This document shows, piece after piece, positions 25,291 through 35,802 of a DNA stretch of 64,000 nucleotides. Source of the DNA: Prionace glauca (lineage: Eukaryota; Chordata; Chondrichthyes; Carcharhiniformes; Carcharhinidae); contig CM075760.1 of assembly GCA_037974335.1 (NCBI GenBank), positions 15,680,059-15,744,058 of the forward strand, written 5' to 3'. How positions within the stretch are numbered: position 1 is the stretch's first letter; every line of letters starts with the position of its first letter. The notes under the pieces were generated by a model that was given only the letters and a program-made list of their open reading frames with translations, searched no databases and was not told the origin of the DNA. A program made the position numbers and the translations under genes.

Positions 25291-25363
25291 TGTTTCTGCC
25301 CGGTTTCGAACCGGGGACCTTTCGCGTGTGAGGCGAACGTGATAACCACTACACTACAGAAAC
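25291..25363 (-). tRNA. tRNA-Val (CAC)
   Basis: This 73-nt minus-strand gene starts GTTTCTGTAGTGTAGTGGTT and has anticodon loop CTCACAC (anticodon CAC) and T-arm GGTTCGAAACC. The acceptor stem GTTTCTG/CAGAAAC pairs perfectly, with discriminator A. It matches the vertebrate tRNA-Val consensus. Confidence 0.95.
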
Positions 25364-26418
25364 AACTGCAAGCGTAGTACAGCAAATTTGCCTATCTGCA
25401 ATGTTCAACTACCTTGTGTTGCTGCAGGTTCCGATGGTCAGTCTGAGAGCCCATATCACTGAATTCAGCAAGATAACCGTTACTTTCAATCTGATTGTAC
25501 AACTTATCCCGAACACCAAAACTTAAAAAAGTTCATCTGGCAAATATCTAAGGGAGCAGTGGTGTCTGCCCATTCATTCAGGCATCATTTTCAACTTTCT
25601 TCGAATAATCTCAACCCAATGCCCTCAGTGATAAAAGCAAATTACTGCGGATGGGAAAGAGGAAATGCTCCAAAATCTCCCAATGTCTGACAACACCTGT
25701 AGGGAGTGAAAAGGGCGGATGTTTCGGGTCCAGATGACACTTTATCAAACGGAGTTACTCCGATCGAGAAGACAGACAGGAACACAGGCCGAATGGCTGT
25801 TTGTCGATATAAGCGACAGAATTGCAAACATTGAGACTGCAATCCCTGTCCAGAGGATGGACTGGGACTTTCTAACTGAGGTTCAAATCCTGTCATTTTC
25901 ACCTCCCGTCATTTCTCATCGTGACTTATTTTTGTTGAAAATTATTGGAAATAAAGCAATGAGTGCAGAGATGGTCAATTCATTACAAATCTCTCACATC
26001 AGCATCACTGAGGGTCCAGTGATCAGGATCGGCGCCGTGACGCGATTTCGATTCCCAGTCACGGAGTGAATCAGTTTTTGGTCAATTCTTTATTTAATGA
26101 AAACACGCCTCACAGCGTCTGTGAAGGGAACAACATTTAAATCTTCCAGCTGGATGAACTGGCATCGGAGCTGGAGAAGTCAGAAATGTAACACTAACGA
26201 AAAACTCTGAAGAACATACATGTCAGATACACAACATACATGTCAGATACACATACAGCACACATGTCAAATCATGTCACTTTCAAGTTGCGGCTTTTAA
26301 CTTCCTGCTCTCCACCTCAGACCTTTCCACATTCATCAAAAATCCCACACCTCAAACCCCATCCTGCTCCTCAATCCACTGATAATGCTACTCGTACCGT
26401 AAAGAGGTGACAGCATTT
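25364..26418. other. Spacer between tRNA-Val and tRNA-Thr
   Basis: It contains a dispersed-repeat-like stretch at about 25628-25760 (CTCCAAAATCTCCCAATGTC, then TTTCGGGTCCAGATGAC), which resembles a repeat common in cartilaginous fishes. It also contains a tRNA-like relic at about 25998-26067. A near-perfect short tandem (ATACATGTCAGATACACA) occurs near 26216-26260. No protein gene is seen. Confidence 0.45.
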
Positions 26419-26491
26419 GGCTCCATAGCTCAGTGGTTAGAGCACTGGTCTTGTAAACCAGGGGTCGCGAGTTCAATTCTCCCTGGAGCCT
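26419..26491 (+). tRNA. tRNA-Thr (TGT)
   Basis: Plus-strand 73-nt gene starting GGCTCCATAGCTCAGTGG, with anticodon loop CTTGTAA (anticodon TGT) and acceptor stem GGCTCCA/TGGAGCC fully paired. The T-stem GCGAG/CTCCC contains one C-C mismatch where the consensus has CTCGC. The gene may therefore be slightly impaired, although the B-box GTTCAATTC is kept. Confidence 0.9.
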
Positions 26492-26911
26492 CTCCCCAAA
26501 GTTTAGCTAATATAAACTGTATGAAAAAGAAAGGTAGAGTAGGAGGGGGAAGCAGAGTGTTCTTCTGAGTGGTGGGGCAGGTCAGGTGCAATATTGGACA
26601 GTAAAAAGATATTCTTCTTCGTGAAAAACATAGAAAGACCAGAGCATGTTTGACGAGCTGAAAAATATAAATGTTGATATTAAAAATATAATAGATGCGT
26701 TTGTTTCCTGGAATGCTTAAAGTTAGCATGTAGGTGCAGCAGATAATTGGAAGGGAAATTATATTTTGAAACTACTTTCTTGCCGGCAGACTGGAGTTCA
26801 AGAATAACGAGGTGTCTGCAAATGATCACTCAAAGCATTTGACCGACTTGTTGTTGCTACCACATTGAATGAAAAAAATCACGTGCTTTTAGTGACCATT
26901 TGCATCTGGTG

Positions 26912-27126
26912 GTTCCCTGCCAGTTGAAGCGGTGGAGGCCAACTCGCTAAATATATTTAAGTCACGGGTAGATAGGTTTTTGACAGACAGGGGAATTAAG
27001 GGTTATGGGGAGAAAGCGGGAAAGTGGAACTGATCCAAATCAGATCAGCCATGATCTTATTGAATGGCGGGGCAGGCTCGAAGGGCTAGATGACCTACTC
27101 CTGTTCCTATTTCTTATGTTCTTATC
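26912..27126 (+). mobile_element. CR1 LINE subfamily A, 3' end only
   Basis: Plus-strand terminal segment with LPVEAVEANSLNIFKSRVDRF-like coding. It then has AATTAAGGGTTATGGGGAGA, ATGATCTTATTGAATGGCGG and the CTTATGTTCTTA tail. It is 5'-truncated to about 215 bp. Confidence 0.85.
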
Positions 27127-27663
27127 TTGTGGCAGCATGGTTAGTGAAGGTTTGAAGGGTCGAAGGTCACCTGTGCTGTAATTTTCTCTGTTCTTTGTAC
27201 TGCCATTTTTCTTTACCCAAAACTGAGCTTCTGACCCTGTCGCTTTATATTTAACCACTCCATCTCTGACATCTTCTCCAATCACACAACTCTGTGAGAT
27301 GTCTGTACTCATTTACTGTGGCATCACGAGCGTTCCACATACAACATGACTTGTATCGATAAATTCTCATCTTGAACTTCTCATCTCAATTGAAATTTCA
27401 AGGCATGTAGAGCCTTTTGATCAGAATGGTCCAGATTCCCATCCCCTTTTAATGTGAACAAGTTGTTTCTGATTTCACTACAGAGGTTGCCTACTAAACA
27501 ATGACTGAACACAGGGGGTGAATGTGAGAAGCTGAAGTTTCCAGATGAAGAGGTTCCCAATGTCTCTGAGCAGCTGAACTGGGGAAACTTTTGGGCAGAG
27601 ACTGTCCTGCTGGTATTTCCCTTCCTGGCCACCGGCCGTCGCTGTAACACGCCCGGGCGCTTC

Positions 27664-27724
27664 TCCGCCCAGTGTCACCTCTTGCCCATTCTGGCCCGGC
27701 CGCTGCTCGTTGGCGGAACATCCG
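27664..27724 (+). repeat. 61-bp direct repeat, copy 1
   Basis: GC-rich block, including CGGCCGCTGCTCGTTGGCGG, that recurs at 28900-28960 in the same orientation with about three differences. The copies flank the promoter island, 1236 bp apart. Confidence 0.88.
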
Positions 27725-28147
27725 GGTCCTGTAGAGAGGCGGAGCCAGACTCCATATTGCCGTGACGTCACTGTCAGCCCCTTCCCCCGTCGAGGGAAAA
27801 CCGACGGTTCAGAAATGTAGAAAGTGAGAGAAATTCCCACCCGGAAATCCCGCCGGGAGCGGAATTAAAATTAAATGAAATACATATTTTTATAAGAAAC
27901 AGGTGGCGGAACCGCGCATGTGCTGTAGTATTTTCCCAGAGCGCACCGCGCGGGTGTGATTGAAAAACAGACGCAATAAAAAAAAGAAACGATGTTCCCG
28001 AATGGAAAAGGAACCGAAAGTCTGACGGGTGAGAATGTGAATAATAATCATCAAGATTCAAAATATTAAAAGATTAAAATGTAACTGTCTGGGCGCATGC
28101 GCAGGAGGGGAATTCTACCAGAGTGCAGCGCGCGGGACGCCGTCTCT

Positions 28148-28312
28148 CCTGGCAACGCAAGATGGACGCCGGCCGTCTCCCCTGGCAACGCAAGATGGTC
28201 GCTGGCCGTCTCCCCTGGCAACGCAAGGTGGACGCCGGCGGTCTCCCCTGGCAACGGAAGCTGGACGCCGGCGGTCTCCCCTGGCAACGCAAGATGGCCA
28301 CCGCCGGCGGTG
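28148..28312 (+). repeat. 33-bp x5 minisatellite in promoter island
   Basis: CCTGGCAAC recurs at 28148, 28181, 28214, 28247 and 28280, an exact 33-bp period. Most units carry CAAGATGG (YY1-like core) beside GGCAAC (an RFX half-site as GTTGCC on the other strand), followed by GCCGGC. Because 33 is a multiple of three, frames through it show an 11-residue repeat, but I see no reason to call it coding. Confidence 0.9.
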
Positions 28313-28539
28313 AGTGACTGTGGCGCAGGCGCAGTGAGGTCTGCCTGCAGCCCATTGTCCAGATTGCCCCCAGTGGATGTGGTGGGGATGGTGCAGCGGA
28401 TGGAGCAACAACCCCAGTTTCAATGGGGGGAGAGAAGCTGCAATGCTGCTCCCTGTTGTTCACTCCTCTCCCCAGTCTCAGCATTGCAGAGTCTTTAAAC
28501 AAGAGGGTGCAATGTCACAGCGGCACCTTGATCTGCAGT

Positions 28540-28800
28540 TCAAGTTTATTTATTAGTGTCACTAATAAGTCGGCTTACATTAACACTGCAATGAAGTTAC
28601 TGTGAGAATTCCCCTAGTCTCACATTCGGGTGACACTGAGGGAGAATTTAAGCACGGCCCAATGCCCCCTAACCCAGCACGTCTTTCAGACTGGGGAAGT
28701 AAACCGGAGAAAACCCACACAGTCACGGGGAAAACGTGCAAATGACCCACAGGTCCCTGGCACAGTGAGGCTGCGGTGTTAACCACTGTACCACCATGCT
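28540..28800 (-). mobile_element. SINE (TTTATTTATTAGTGTC-tail type)
   Basis: Minus-strand SINE. The tail at 28543-28610 reads TTTATTTATTAGTGTCACTA and ACACTGCAATGAAGTTACTG. The core GTAAACCGGAGAAAACCCAC is near 28700, and the tRNA-like head at 28770-28798 reads GTTAACCACTGTACCACCAT. Related copies lie at 58.1 and 60.9 kb. Confidence 0.82.
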
Positions 28801-28899
28801 GACACTGGGGATAATGTATTTGGGGGGAACATGGGGCAGGTGGGGGTATCGCTAAGTCAATTTGATGAGGGGGGGGGGCATCAGGAAAAATCAGGCTGT

Positions 28900-28960
28900 T
28901 CCGCCCAGTGTCACCTTTTGTCCATTCCGGCCCGGCCGCTGCTCGTTGGCGGAACATCCG
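28900..28960 (+). repeat. 61-bp direct repeat, copy 2
   Basis: Second copy of the block at 27664-27724. It contains the same GTTGGCGGAACATCCG end and lies 3' of a SINE that separates it from the island. Confidence 0.88.
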
Positions 28961-29257
28961 ATTTGAAAGGCGGAATGTCCTCCTTCTGCTTTGTAAGAAT
29001 TCTGTGAGTCAATGAAGTGAAACTCTCCAGACCAGGTAACATTTGGTTTTATTTCCGTTATTACCACCCCAGAGAGTGTATCTTTCTATATGTTATTGCC
29101 AGCGTCTCAATTGCCACTACGCAGTTTTTATATTTGCTTGCCATGCCTCAGTTTGTATTTCGCCTAAAATATATATCTGTTTATCTTATACCAATTGTTG
29201 CTGTATCAGAAATTCTGATCCGGCGTACCTCAAGGTTCTTGCTGCATTTGTAGTTCA

Positions 29258-29322
29258 GCAGGGCCAATAACTGCGAGAATAGTGTGGAAAAAGAGTCCAT
29301 TCGCTGGCCCGTGCATTGTCTA
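29258..29322 (-). pseudogene. Inverted copy of receptor C exon 1
   Basis: The minus strand repeats the exon at 29859-29928: MHGPANGLFF, then a short in-frame loss (about two codons), then ILAVIG. It ends without the GTAAGT donor, and no minus-strand exon 2 follows. The arms are about 540 bp apart, forming an inverted repeat around the 5' flank of receptor C. I judge it a dead exon copy. Confidence 0.85.
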
Positions 29323-29858
29323 TCCGAACATTCAAAATGGCCCGGGATTTTAATTCAATAGTCCCCAGATCAGTTGTCTGCCCCCGTTAGCTAAAATAGT
29401 TTGCAAACAGTTCAGCATTAAATCGTTAACATGTTTAGGTGGAACTGAAGACTGGAATATTGAAATGCTTACCAGTAAACCAAACACGTGAAATAACCTG
29501 ATACCTGAAAGCAGGAAATGATTGGGATTGTAGCAGAATTGGGAATATCTAACACCAGCAGCTCTCCCTGAGGGAGACATAAAGGCATGGCTTATGGTGG
29601 GACTGGGTGGCTGGACTACATGTTCGCAGCCATCCGTTCACCCAAGAATGAAATGTGATCATCTCCCTTGTGCAAGTTACAAATGGAAGGCATGATATTG
29701 TGATTTCAGCTGTTTGTTTGGTGAACTGAAACTGATGTGTATGTTGCAATGTAATAGTCTCTCCGGAGACGTTCAGCCAGAATAAATGAGAGACAGCTTG
29801 AATGTGTCACAGATCAAATGACCTTCGCTTTGCTAATTCCGTGAGTTTCTGATAGACA

Positions 29859-29928
29859 ATGCACGGGCCTGCGAATGGACTCTTTTTTACCATTTCCTAC
29901 CCCATTCTCGCAGTTATTGGTGCCCCTG
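29859..29928 (+). CDS. Receptor C: exon 1 (start codon and TM1 start)
   Basis: A 70-bp exon encodes MHGPANGLFFTISYPILAVI plus GAP and one base, followed by donor GTAAGT. Length, phase and start agree with receptor B exon 1. An in-frame TAG two codons upstream (29853-29855) shows that the ATG at 29859 is the first usable start. Confidence 0.87.
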
Positions 29929-31459
29929 GTAAGTAATTAATCCAAATTACATTATTCATTTTCTCTGAATCTACACATTATTTCTTTTCTTTAAGGATCG
30001 GGCTTATTTTTTCTAACCTTCTGCACTGTCCGTGCTTTCAACCACGTTTATGATGAATTATTGTGCATTCATTGCACTTACATTATAAAGCTTACAATAA
30101 AGCATTTTATTTATTTAATTGCACATTCATTGAGCTACCATTTATTAAATCATTAACTGTATTATATAACTTTGTATGAGCATTGATTTATTTTAATTGT
30201 TGAATTTTGGCTTTTAATCTAAATTACTAGATGTAATCTACTGTTTTAGTGTTATTTACAGTTTAAAATTAAAATTTATTCATTATTGTCACATAGGCCT
30301 ACATTAACACTGCATTGAAGTTGCTATGAAAAAATCGGAGCCAGGGATCTTACCATGAATATGAGCTTTGGCAGTGTAGTAACTTACATTTTTCGTGCAC
30401 TGATTTTATTCAGTAAGGGGAATTAATTATCACAGTTCAACCATCTGGTATATGAATTGTGGCATAAAACATGTATTCCGTGATCACATGTGCGATTGCT
30501 AGAAGGGTGCAATAGTACCGTACAGTGAGATCCCACTGGGCAGACTCAATTGTTAATGTCGCATTCCAATTAACGTGTACAAAATTGAAGAAAGGCATAA
30601 CCATCACTGATGGAGGGATTAATATATACAAAATATATAATTGGAGAAATGCTGTGATCTCAAATAGTTTTAGCGGTGGGATGATGAGGGAGTGGAGGTG
30701 TTTGAAATTCAAAGTAAAAGATTAATGAAAGGGAGACTTACAAATGAGGCCAATGTAAATCATCTTGCAAGAGATTGAAGGATGACCGGATCTTATTATG
30801 AACTTTGACAGCTAGTAATTTGGACGAGTTTAAGTTTTTAAAATTTATTTGTGGGATATGGCGTCGTTGGCTAGTCAGCATTTATTACCCAACCCCAAGT
30901 CGCACATGAACTGAGTGGCTTGATAGGCCATTTCAGAAGGCGGTCGAGAGCTAAGCACGCTGTTGTGGTTCAGGAGTCACATTTGGGCCAAACCAGATAA
31001 GGACAGCAGATTTCCTTTCCTTAAGGACATCAGTTGAACCACATTTGTTTTCCAACAAACAATAATTGTTTCATGGCAATCAGTATATTCTTAATCCCAG
31101 ACTTTTTAACACTGAATTCAAATTCCGCCATCTTCCTTGTGGGGATTCGAACTCAGGTCCCCAGAATTTTAATTACGTTTCTACGTTATTAGTCTGACAA
31201 TAATAGGCCATCGTCTCCCCAGTTGGGCATTTAGCTCTGGGAATTGGCACATTGACAAGGGATTGGAGTTTGACTAGGACTGATAGCAGTGTCTCCTCTT
31301 TTGGTAATGTTTAATCCAGTGCTAAATTTCGAAAAAGTAACAAAATAATTCCAAATATTCCGAGTCTGGAGGTAACAAAGATACGGATGAAGAAGAATTT
31401 AATAACCAAAGCGCAGTTTATTGTCTGCTCAATAACATCTCTCTCTTCTCATCTCGCAG
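29929..31459 (+). other. Intron of receptor C
   Basis: A 1531-bp intron. It holds a short SINE-tail fragment at about 30265-30345 (ATTAACACTGCATTGAAGTT). It also holds a roughly 400-bp dispersed repeat at 30828-31225 and ends in an ATCTCGCAG acceptor. Confidence 0.78.
30828..31225 (+). repeat. Dispersed repeat, unclassified
   Basis: It starts AAATTTATTTGTGGGATATGG, then CATTTATTACCCAACCCC. It ends with TGGGGATTCGAACTCAGGTC and CCATCGTCTCCCC. The terminal stretch has a T-arm-like word (GATTCGAAC). A diverged relative lies at 57.6-58.1 kb. The layout suggests a SINE-like or other non-autonomous element. Confidence 0.65.
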
Positions 31460-32384
31460 CCAACTTTTTGGCAATTATAATCTTATCCCAAGGTCGGTGT
31501 GGACTCTCCCGGTGCATCACCTACTATCTGGTAGCCATAGCAGTCAGTGATTTCCTTGTCATCATCACCGGTGTCATCCTCAACCGGATTGGACGGATCT
31601 ACTTTGGCTACAGCGTACTTTTCACTCACCCAACATGCGCTCACACCATGATACTGGGTTTTATCAGCCTGGATGGATCAGTCTGGCTGACAGTGGCTTT
31701 CACCATTGATCGTCACGTGGCTATCTGCTGGCAGAAGCTGAAAATAAGATACTGCACAGAGAAAACTGCCATGTTGGTTATAGGCATAGTCTGTGCCCTG
31801 AGCTGCATCAAGAACTTTCCTTTCCATTTCACCTACCAACAATTATTCACCATGGACGGGGTGGCCTGGTTCTGTGATATCAAGACCAGCTTCAGTACCT
31901 CGCCGACGTGGAAGGCCTTTGACTGGCTGGATCATGTCTTAACCCCTTTTCTGCCGTTCATCCTCATCCTTTTGCTTAACGCGCTGACTGTAAGACACAT
32001 CTTAGCTGCCAGCAGAGTCCGCAGGAGGCTCCGGGGCTCCGAAAGTCAGGAAGACACTGACTTTCGGCCAATCGCAAGAAGTCAATTGTCCTGCTTTTTG
32101 CAAACTCTGTCAGCTTCCTTGTCATGTGGGTTACTTACTTCGGATATTTCCTCTATGTGCAGATTACAGGAGAGAGCTACTTCAACAGCCTGGATTTCAA
32201 TGACCCAGAATACATCTTTCAGGAGATCACCAACATGCTTCAATTACTCAGTTCCTGCAATAACGTCTTCATTTATGCAGTGGCCCAGACCAAATTCAGA
32301 GGGGAGCTGAAGAAAGTGCTTCTGCGTCCCTTCTTCATTATCACAGGTTGTTTTAAACAATTAAAAAAAGATGATTGCACATGA
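31460..32384 (+). pseudogene. Receptor C: GPR139-like GPCR, exon 2, one frameshift
   Basis: After the AG acceptor at 31458-31459 the exon continues exon 1 in phase 1 (Ala-Asn-Phe-Leu). It shows TM2 VSDFLVI, TM3 TIDRHVAICW (DRH in place of DRF/DRY), ECL2 cysteine in VAWFCD and TM5 FLPFILILLLNALTVRHI. In ICL3, about 32058-32072, one base is missing; the frame then resumes as KKSIVLLFANSVSFLVMW (TM6) and CNNVFIYAVAQTKFR (TM7, NV instead of NP). Exon length fits a net -1. All other positions look preserved, so it is a young pseudogene, an allele, or an assembly error. Confidence 0.86.
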
Positions 32385-33095
32385 CTTGGTTGTCACTTCG
32401 CACTCAAGCTTGACACAAGGTAAAGAACTTATGGCCTTAAAATTTAAAAAAATCAGCTTTCTGCATTGGTTTAGTGCATTTTAGCTCGTGATGTTTAAGG
32501 CAAGTCACTTTATTTCACACCACGCAACTCTCTTTGTTTTTTTTCAAGTGTAGAATTCAAAACGCTGTCATTCTGTTAAGTTTTGATATCTCTGAGTTGA
32601 ATGTACTATGTTTAGCACACCACTTTCAAGCGTTGATACGCATTTTGTATAGAGTTTGTAATGTTACAAAGCAATTCTGAATTTTTAATGAACTCAGACT
32701 AAACACTGATTGAAGGGACAAAAGCATCAGTTGGAATGTGGTCTGATCAAAAATTGATACGTTGATAAGGGCCAGTTTTAATGACTTCCTGTAGATCAAT
32801 GAGACATTCACTGATTCAATATTATTAGATATTGCTTACTGTCTTATCTCAAATAAATGCAGCATGAAAAGTACTCATTTTCATTCTATAAACAGCAATA
32901 TATTTTATATTTGTAATTTGTAAATTTCTTCATTGCATTTAAGGATATTAGCATCTTTAGCATTTCATTTTTCTTTTGTTTTAAACGTAAAGAAACTTAT
33001 TTCACGAAATCATAGAGAGAAGTAACATCGAATTTCAAATAACATGACCAAGACATAGAGTCGCTGAAAGGGGTCTGACGCAAATCAATTTAATG
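32385..33095. other. 3' flank of receptor C, nothing recognised
   Basis: Strongly AT-rich spacer without a recognisable gene or repeat. Confidence 0.4.
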
Positions 33096-33099
33096 AGGT

Positions 33100-33416
33100 T
33101 TTGAGACGATCAGTACATAACCTCACACTTTTCCTCATTGTGTTCCATCTGCCACTTCTTTTTCCACTCTCTAACCTGTCCAAGTCCTTCTGCAGCCCTC
33201 CCCAACCCAACTTCCTCAATGCTCCCTGTCACGCTACATATATTTGTATCATCTGCAAACTTAGCAACTGTACCTTCATTTCATTATTCCGAATCATTAA
33301 TGTATATTGTGAAAAAGTTGTCTTCCCAACACCAATCCCCGAGGCAAATCTCTAATCACTGGCTGCCATCCTGAAAAGAGATCCCTTCATCCCCACTCTC
33401 TGCCTTCTGTCAGTCA
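33100..33416 (-). mobile_element. Old CR1 LINE relic, part 1 (split by later insertions)
   Basis: Minus-strand CR1 RT relic (CACACTTTTCCTCATTGTGT, then ATCTGCAAACTTAGCAACTG, the decayed VAKFADDT region). It resumes at 35803, interrupted by a PLE foldback with its own LINE insert. The shared 12-bp word TTCTG(T/C)CAGTCA marks the break. Confidence 0.7.
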
Positions 33417-35802
33417 TGATGTGGATGTGCTGGCGCTGAACTGGGGTAAACACACTAAAAAGCCTGACAACACAATTCGATTACGTTCACCTTAGTGATG
33501 GAAAGGGATAGGCATGAACCTCGGGCCAGTAGTTTCAGCTGGGGGAAGCGTAATTATGAGGCTATTAGGCGAGAATTAGGAAGCATTGGTTGGAATGGGA
33601 GATTACAGGGACTGGGAACATCCGAGATGTGGAGATTTTTCAAGGAGCAGCTATTGCGGGTCTGTGATAAGTATATCCCTGTCAGGCAAGGAGGATTTGG
33701 TAGGCCCAGGGAACCGTGGTGCACCAAAAAAGTTGATTCGTTGGTTAGGAAGAAAAAGGAGGCTTATGTTCGGATGAGGCTTGAGGGCTCAGGTAGTGCA
33801 TTAGAAAGTTTTAGATTGGCTAGGAGGGAGTTGAAGAGGGAGTTAAGAAGGGCTAAAAGAGGACATGAGATGATTTTGGCTGATAGGATTAAGGAGAACC
33901 CTAAGGCGTTTTACAGGTATGTCAAGAACAGAAGGTTGGTTAGGACAAGATTAGGGCCAGTTACAGACAGTAGAGGGAAGTTGTGTGTGGAACTGGAGGA
34001 GATTGGAGAGGCGTTGAACCAATATTTCTCTTCGGTGTTCACGGAAGAGGACAGGAATGTAGATGAGGAGGACACTGGGGTGCAGGGGTGTAAAATAGAT
34101 GGTATTGCAGTTGATACGGGGGATGTGCTGGATATTTTAGAGGGATTGAAAATAGATAAGTCCCCTGGTCCAGATGGGATTTACTCTAGGATTCTTTGGG
34201 AGGCAAGAGGGGTGATTGCGGAGCCTCTGGCTCTGATCTTCAGGTCGTCGTTAGTCTCTGGTATAGTACCAGAAGATTGGAGGACAGCAAATGTTGTCCC
34301 ATTGTTTAAGAAGGGGAGAAGGGACTTCCCTGGGAATTATAGACCGGTGAGTCTTACTTCTGTGGTGGGTAAGGTTTTGGAAAGGATTATTAGAGACAGG
34401 ATTTATAGTTATTTGGAAAGTAATGAGTTGATTAGAGACAGTCAGCATGGTTTTGTAGCGGGTAGGTCATGCCTTACTAACCTTATCGAGTTCTTTGAGA
34501 AAGTGACCAAAGAGGTGGATAGGGGTAAGGCAGTTGTTGTGGTGTATATGGATTTTAGCAAGGCGTTTGATAAGGTTCACCATGGTAGGCTTCTGCAGAA
34601 AATGCAGATGTATGGGATTGGGGGTGATCTAGGTAATTGGATCAGGAATTGGCTAGCAGATAGGAGACAGAGAGTGGTGGTTGATGGGAAATATTCGTCA
34701 TGGAGTTCGGTTACAAGTGGTGTGCCTCAGGGATCTGTTTTGGGGCCACTGCTGTTTGTAATTTTTATTAATGATCTGGATGAGGGTATAGTTGGGTGGA
34801 TTAGTAAGTTTGCTGATGTCACCAAAGTCGGAGGTGTGGTAGATTGTGAGGAAGGGTGTCATAGTTTGCAGGATGACTTAGAAAGGTTACAGAGCTGGGC
34901 TGAGAGGTGGCGGATGGAGTTTAATGTGGAGAAGTGTGAGGTAATTCATTTCGGTAGGAATAACAGATGTGTTGAGTATAGGGCTAACGGGAGGACTTTG
35001 AATAGTGTGGAGGAGCAGAGGGATCTAGGTGTATGTGTACATAGATCCCTGAAAGTTGGGAATCAAGTAGATAAGATTGTTAAGAAGGCATACTATGTCT
35101 TGGCGTTTATTGGTAGGGGGATTGAATTTAGGAGTCGCAGCGTCATGATGCAACTGTACACAACTCTGGTGCGGCCACACTTGGAGTTTTGTGTGCAGTT
35201 CTGGTCCCCACATTACAGGAAGGATGTAGAGGCTTTGGAGAGGGTGCAGAGGAGGTTTACCAGGATGTTGCCTGGTATGGAGGGGAGATCCTATGAGGAG
35301 AGACTGAGAGATTTGGGGTTGTTTTCGCTGGAAAGAAGGCGGCTAAGAGGGGATCTCATTGAAACATATAAGATGATTAGAGGTTTAGACAGGGTAGATA
35401 GTGATAGCCTTTTTCTTAGGGTGGAGAAAGCTAGCACGAGGGGGCACGATTTTAAATTAAGGGGGGGTAGTTATAGGACAGATGTCAGGGGTAGGTTCTT
35501 TACCCAGAGGGTGGTGAGGGACTGGAATGCCCTTCCAGCTGCAGTTGAAAATGCACCTAGTTTGGGGGCGTTTAAGAGATCTGTGGATAGGTTTATGGAT
35601 GAAAAGGGATTGGTTTAGGCTAGTGGGTCATTGTTTTGTAACTGGTCGGCGCAACATCGTGGGCCGAAGGGCCTGTTCTGCGCTGTAATGTTCTATGTTC
35701 TATGTTCTAACACCAGGTTTAAGGTACACTCACTAGTTAGTGGGTGTACTATCAAATAAAGCGGTTGGACTTAAACCTGGCGTTGTCAGACTTTTTACTG
35801 TA
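33417..35802. mobile_element. PLE-derived foldback element containing a CR1 subfamily C copy
   Basis: The left end at 33417 (GATGTGCTGGCGCTGAACTG, then CTAAAAAGCCTGACAACAC) is the reverse complement of the PLE terminus type. The right end, about 35706-35802, reads AACACCAGGTTTAAGG, then TTGGACTTAAACCTGG, then TTGTCAGACTTTTTACTG. A 12-bp duplication flanks the whole at 33405-33416 and 35803-35814 (one mismatch). Without the CR1 copy the element is about 160 bp and folds back on itself. Confidence 0.75.
33479..35705 (+). mobile_element. CR1-type LINE, subfamily C, long open RT frame
   Basis: A 707-codon plus-strand frame (33495-35618) starts near the end of the endonuclease (WGKRNYEAIRRELGSI). 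It runs through the whole [52 protein letters not shown] (catalytic FADD altered to FADV) and LERRRLRGDLIETYKM. The 3' end at 35640-35705 has GGGCCGAAGGGCCTGTTCTG and a CTATGTTCTATGTTCTA tail. It is 5'-truncated. The FADV change means this copy could not make an active RT as it stands, even though the frame is open. Confidence 0.92.

Larger units (their letters stand above)
27590..28420 (+). promoter_or_regulatory. CpG-rich promoter-like island with CRE, NRF1-like and YY1/RFX-like sites
   Basis: This stretch is far richer in GC and CpG than its neighbours. It contains a full CRE palindrome TGACGTCA at 27763-27770. It also has an NRF1-type palindrome GCGCATGCGC at 28093-28102, a second NRF1-like GCGCAGGCGCA at 28323-28333, and the 33-bp repeat array (28148-28312). 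The last array unit runs into ATGGCCACC and a GTGAGT donor-like word at 28310-28315, which suggests a short first exon on the plus strand. I found no downstream coding exon that must belong to it, so the transcript is unknown. Receptor C exon 1 lies 1.5 kb downstream in the same orientation. Confidence 0.6.

Noticed and set aside
25998-26067. tRNA-like stretch (GTCCAGTGATCAGGATCGGC ... TTTCGATTCCCAG) with a B-box-like end
   Set aside because: The stems do not pair well enough and no anticodon is secure. It is probably a tRNA or SINE-head relic.
28066-28502. Long arginine/proline-rich frames on both strands through the CpG island
   Set aside because: They are created by the 33-bp tandem repeat and high GC. 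No start context, homologue or splice partner supports them.
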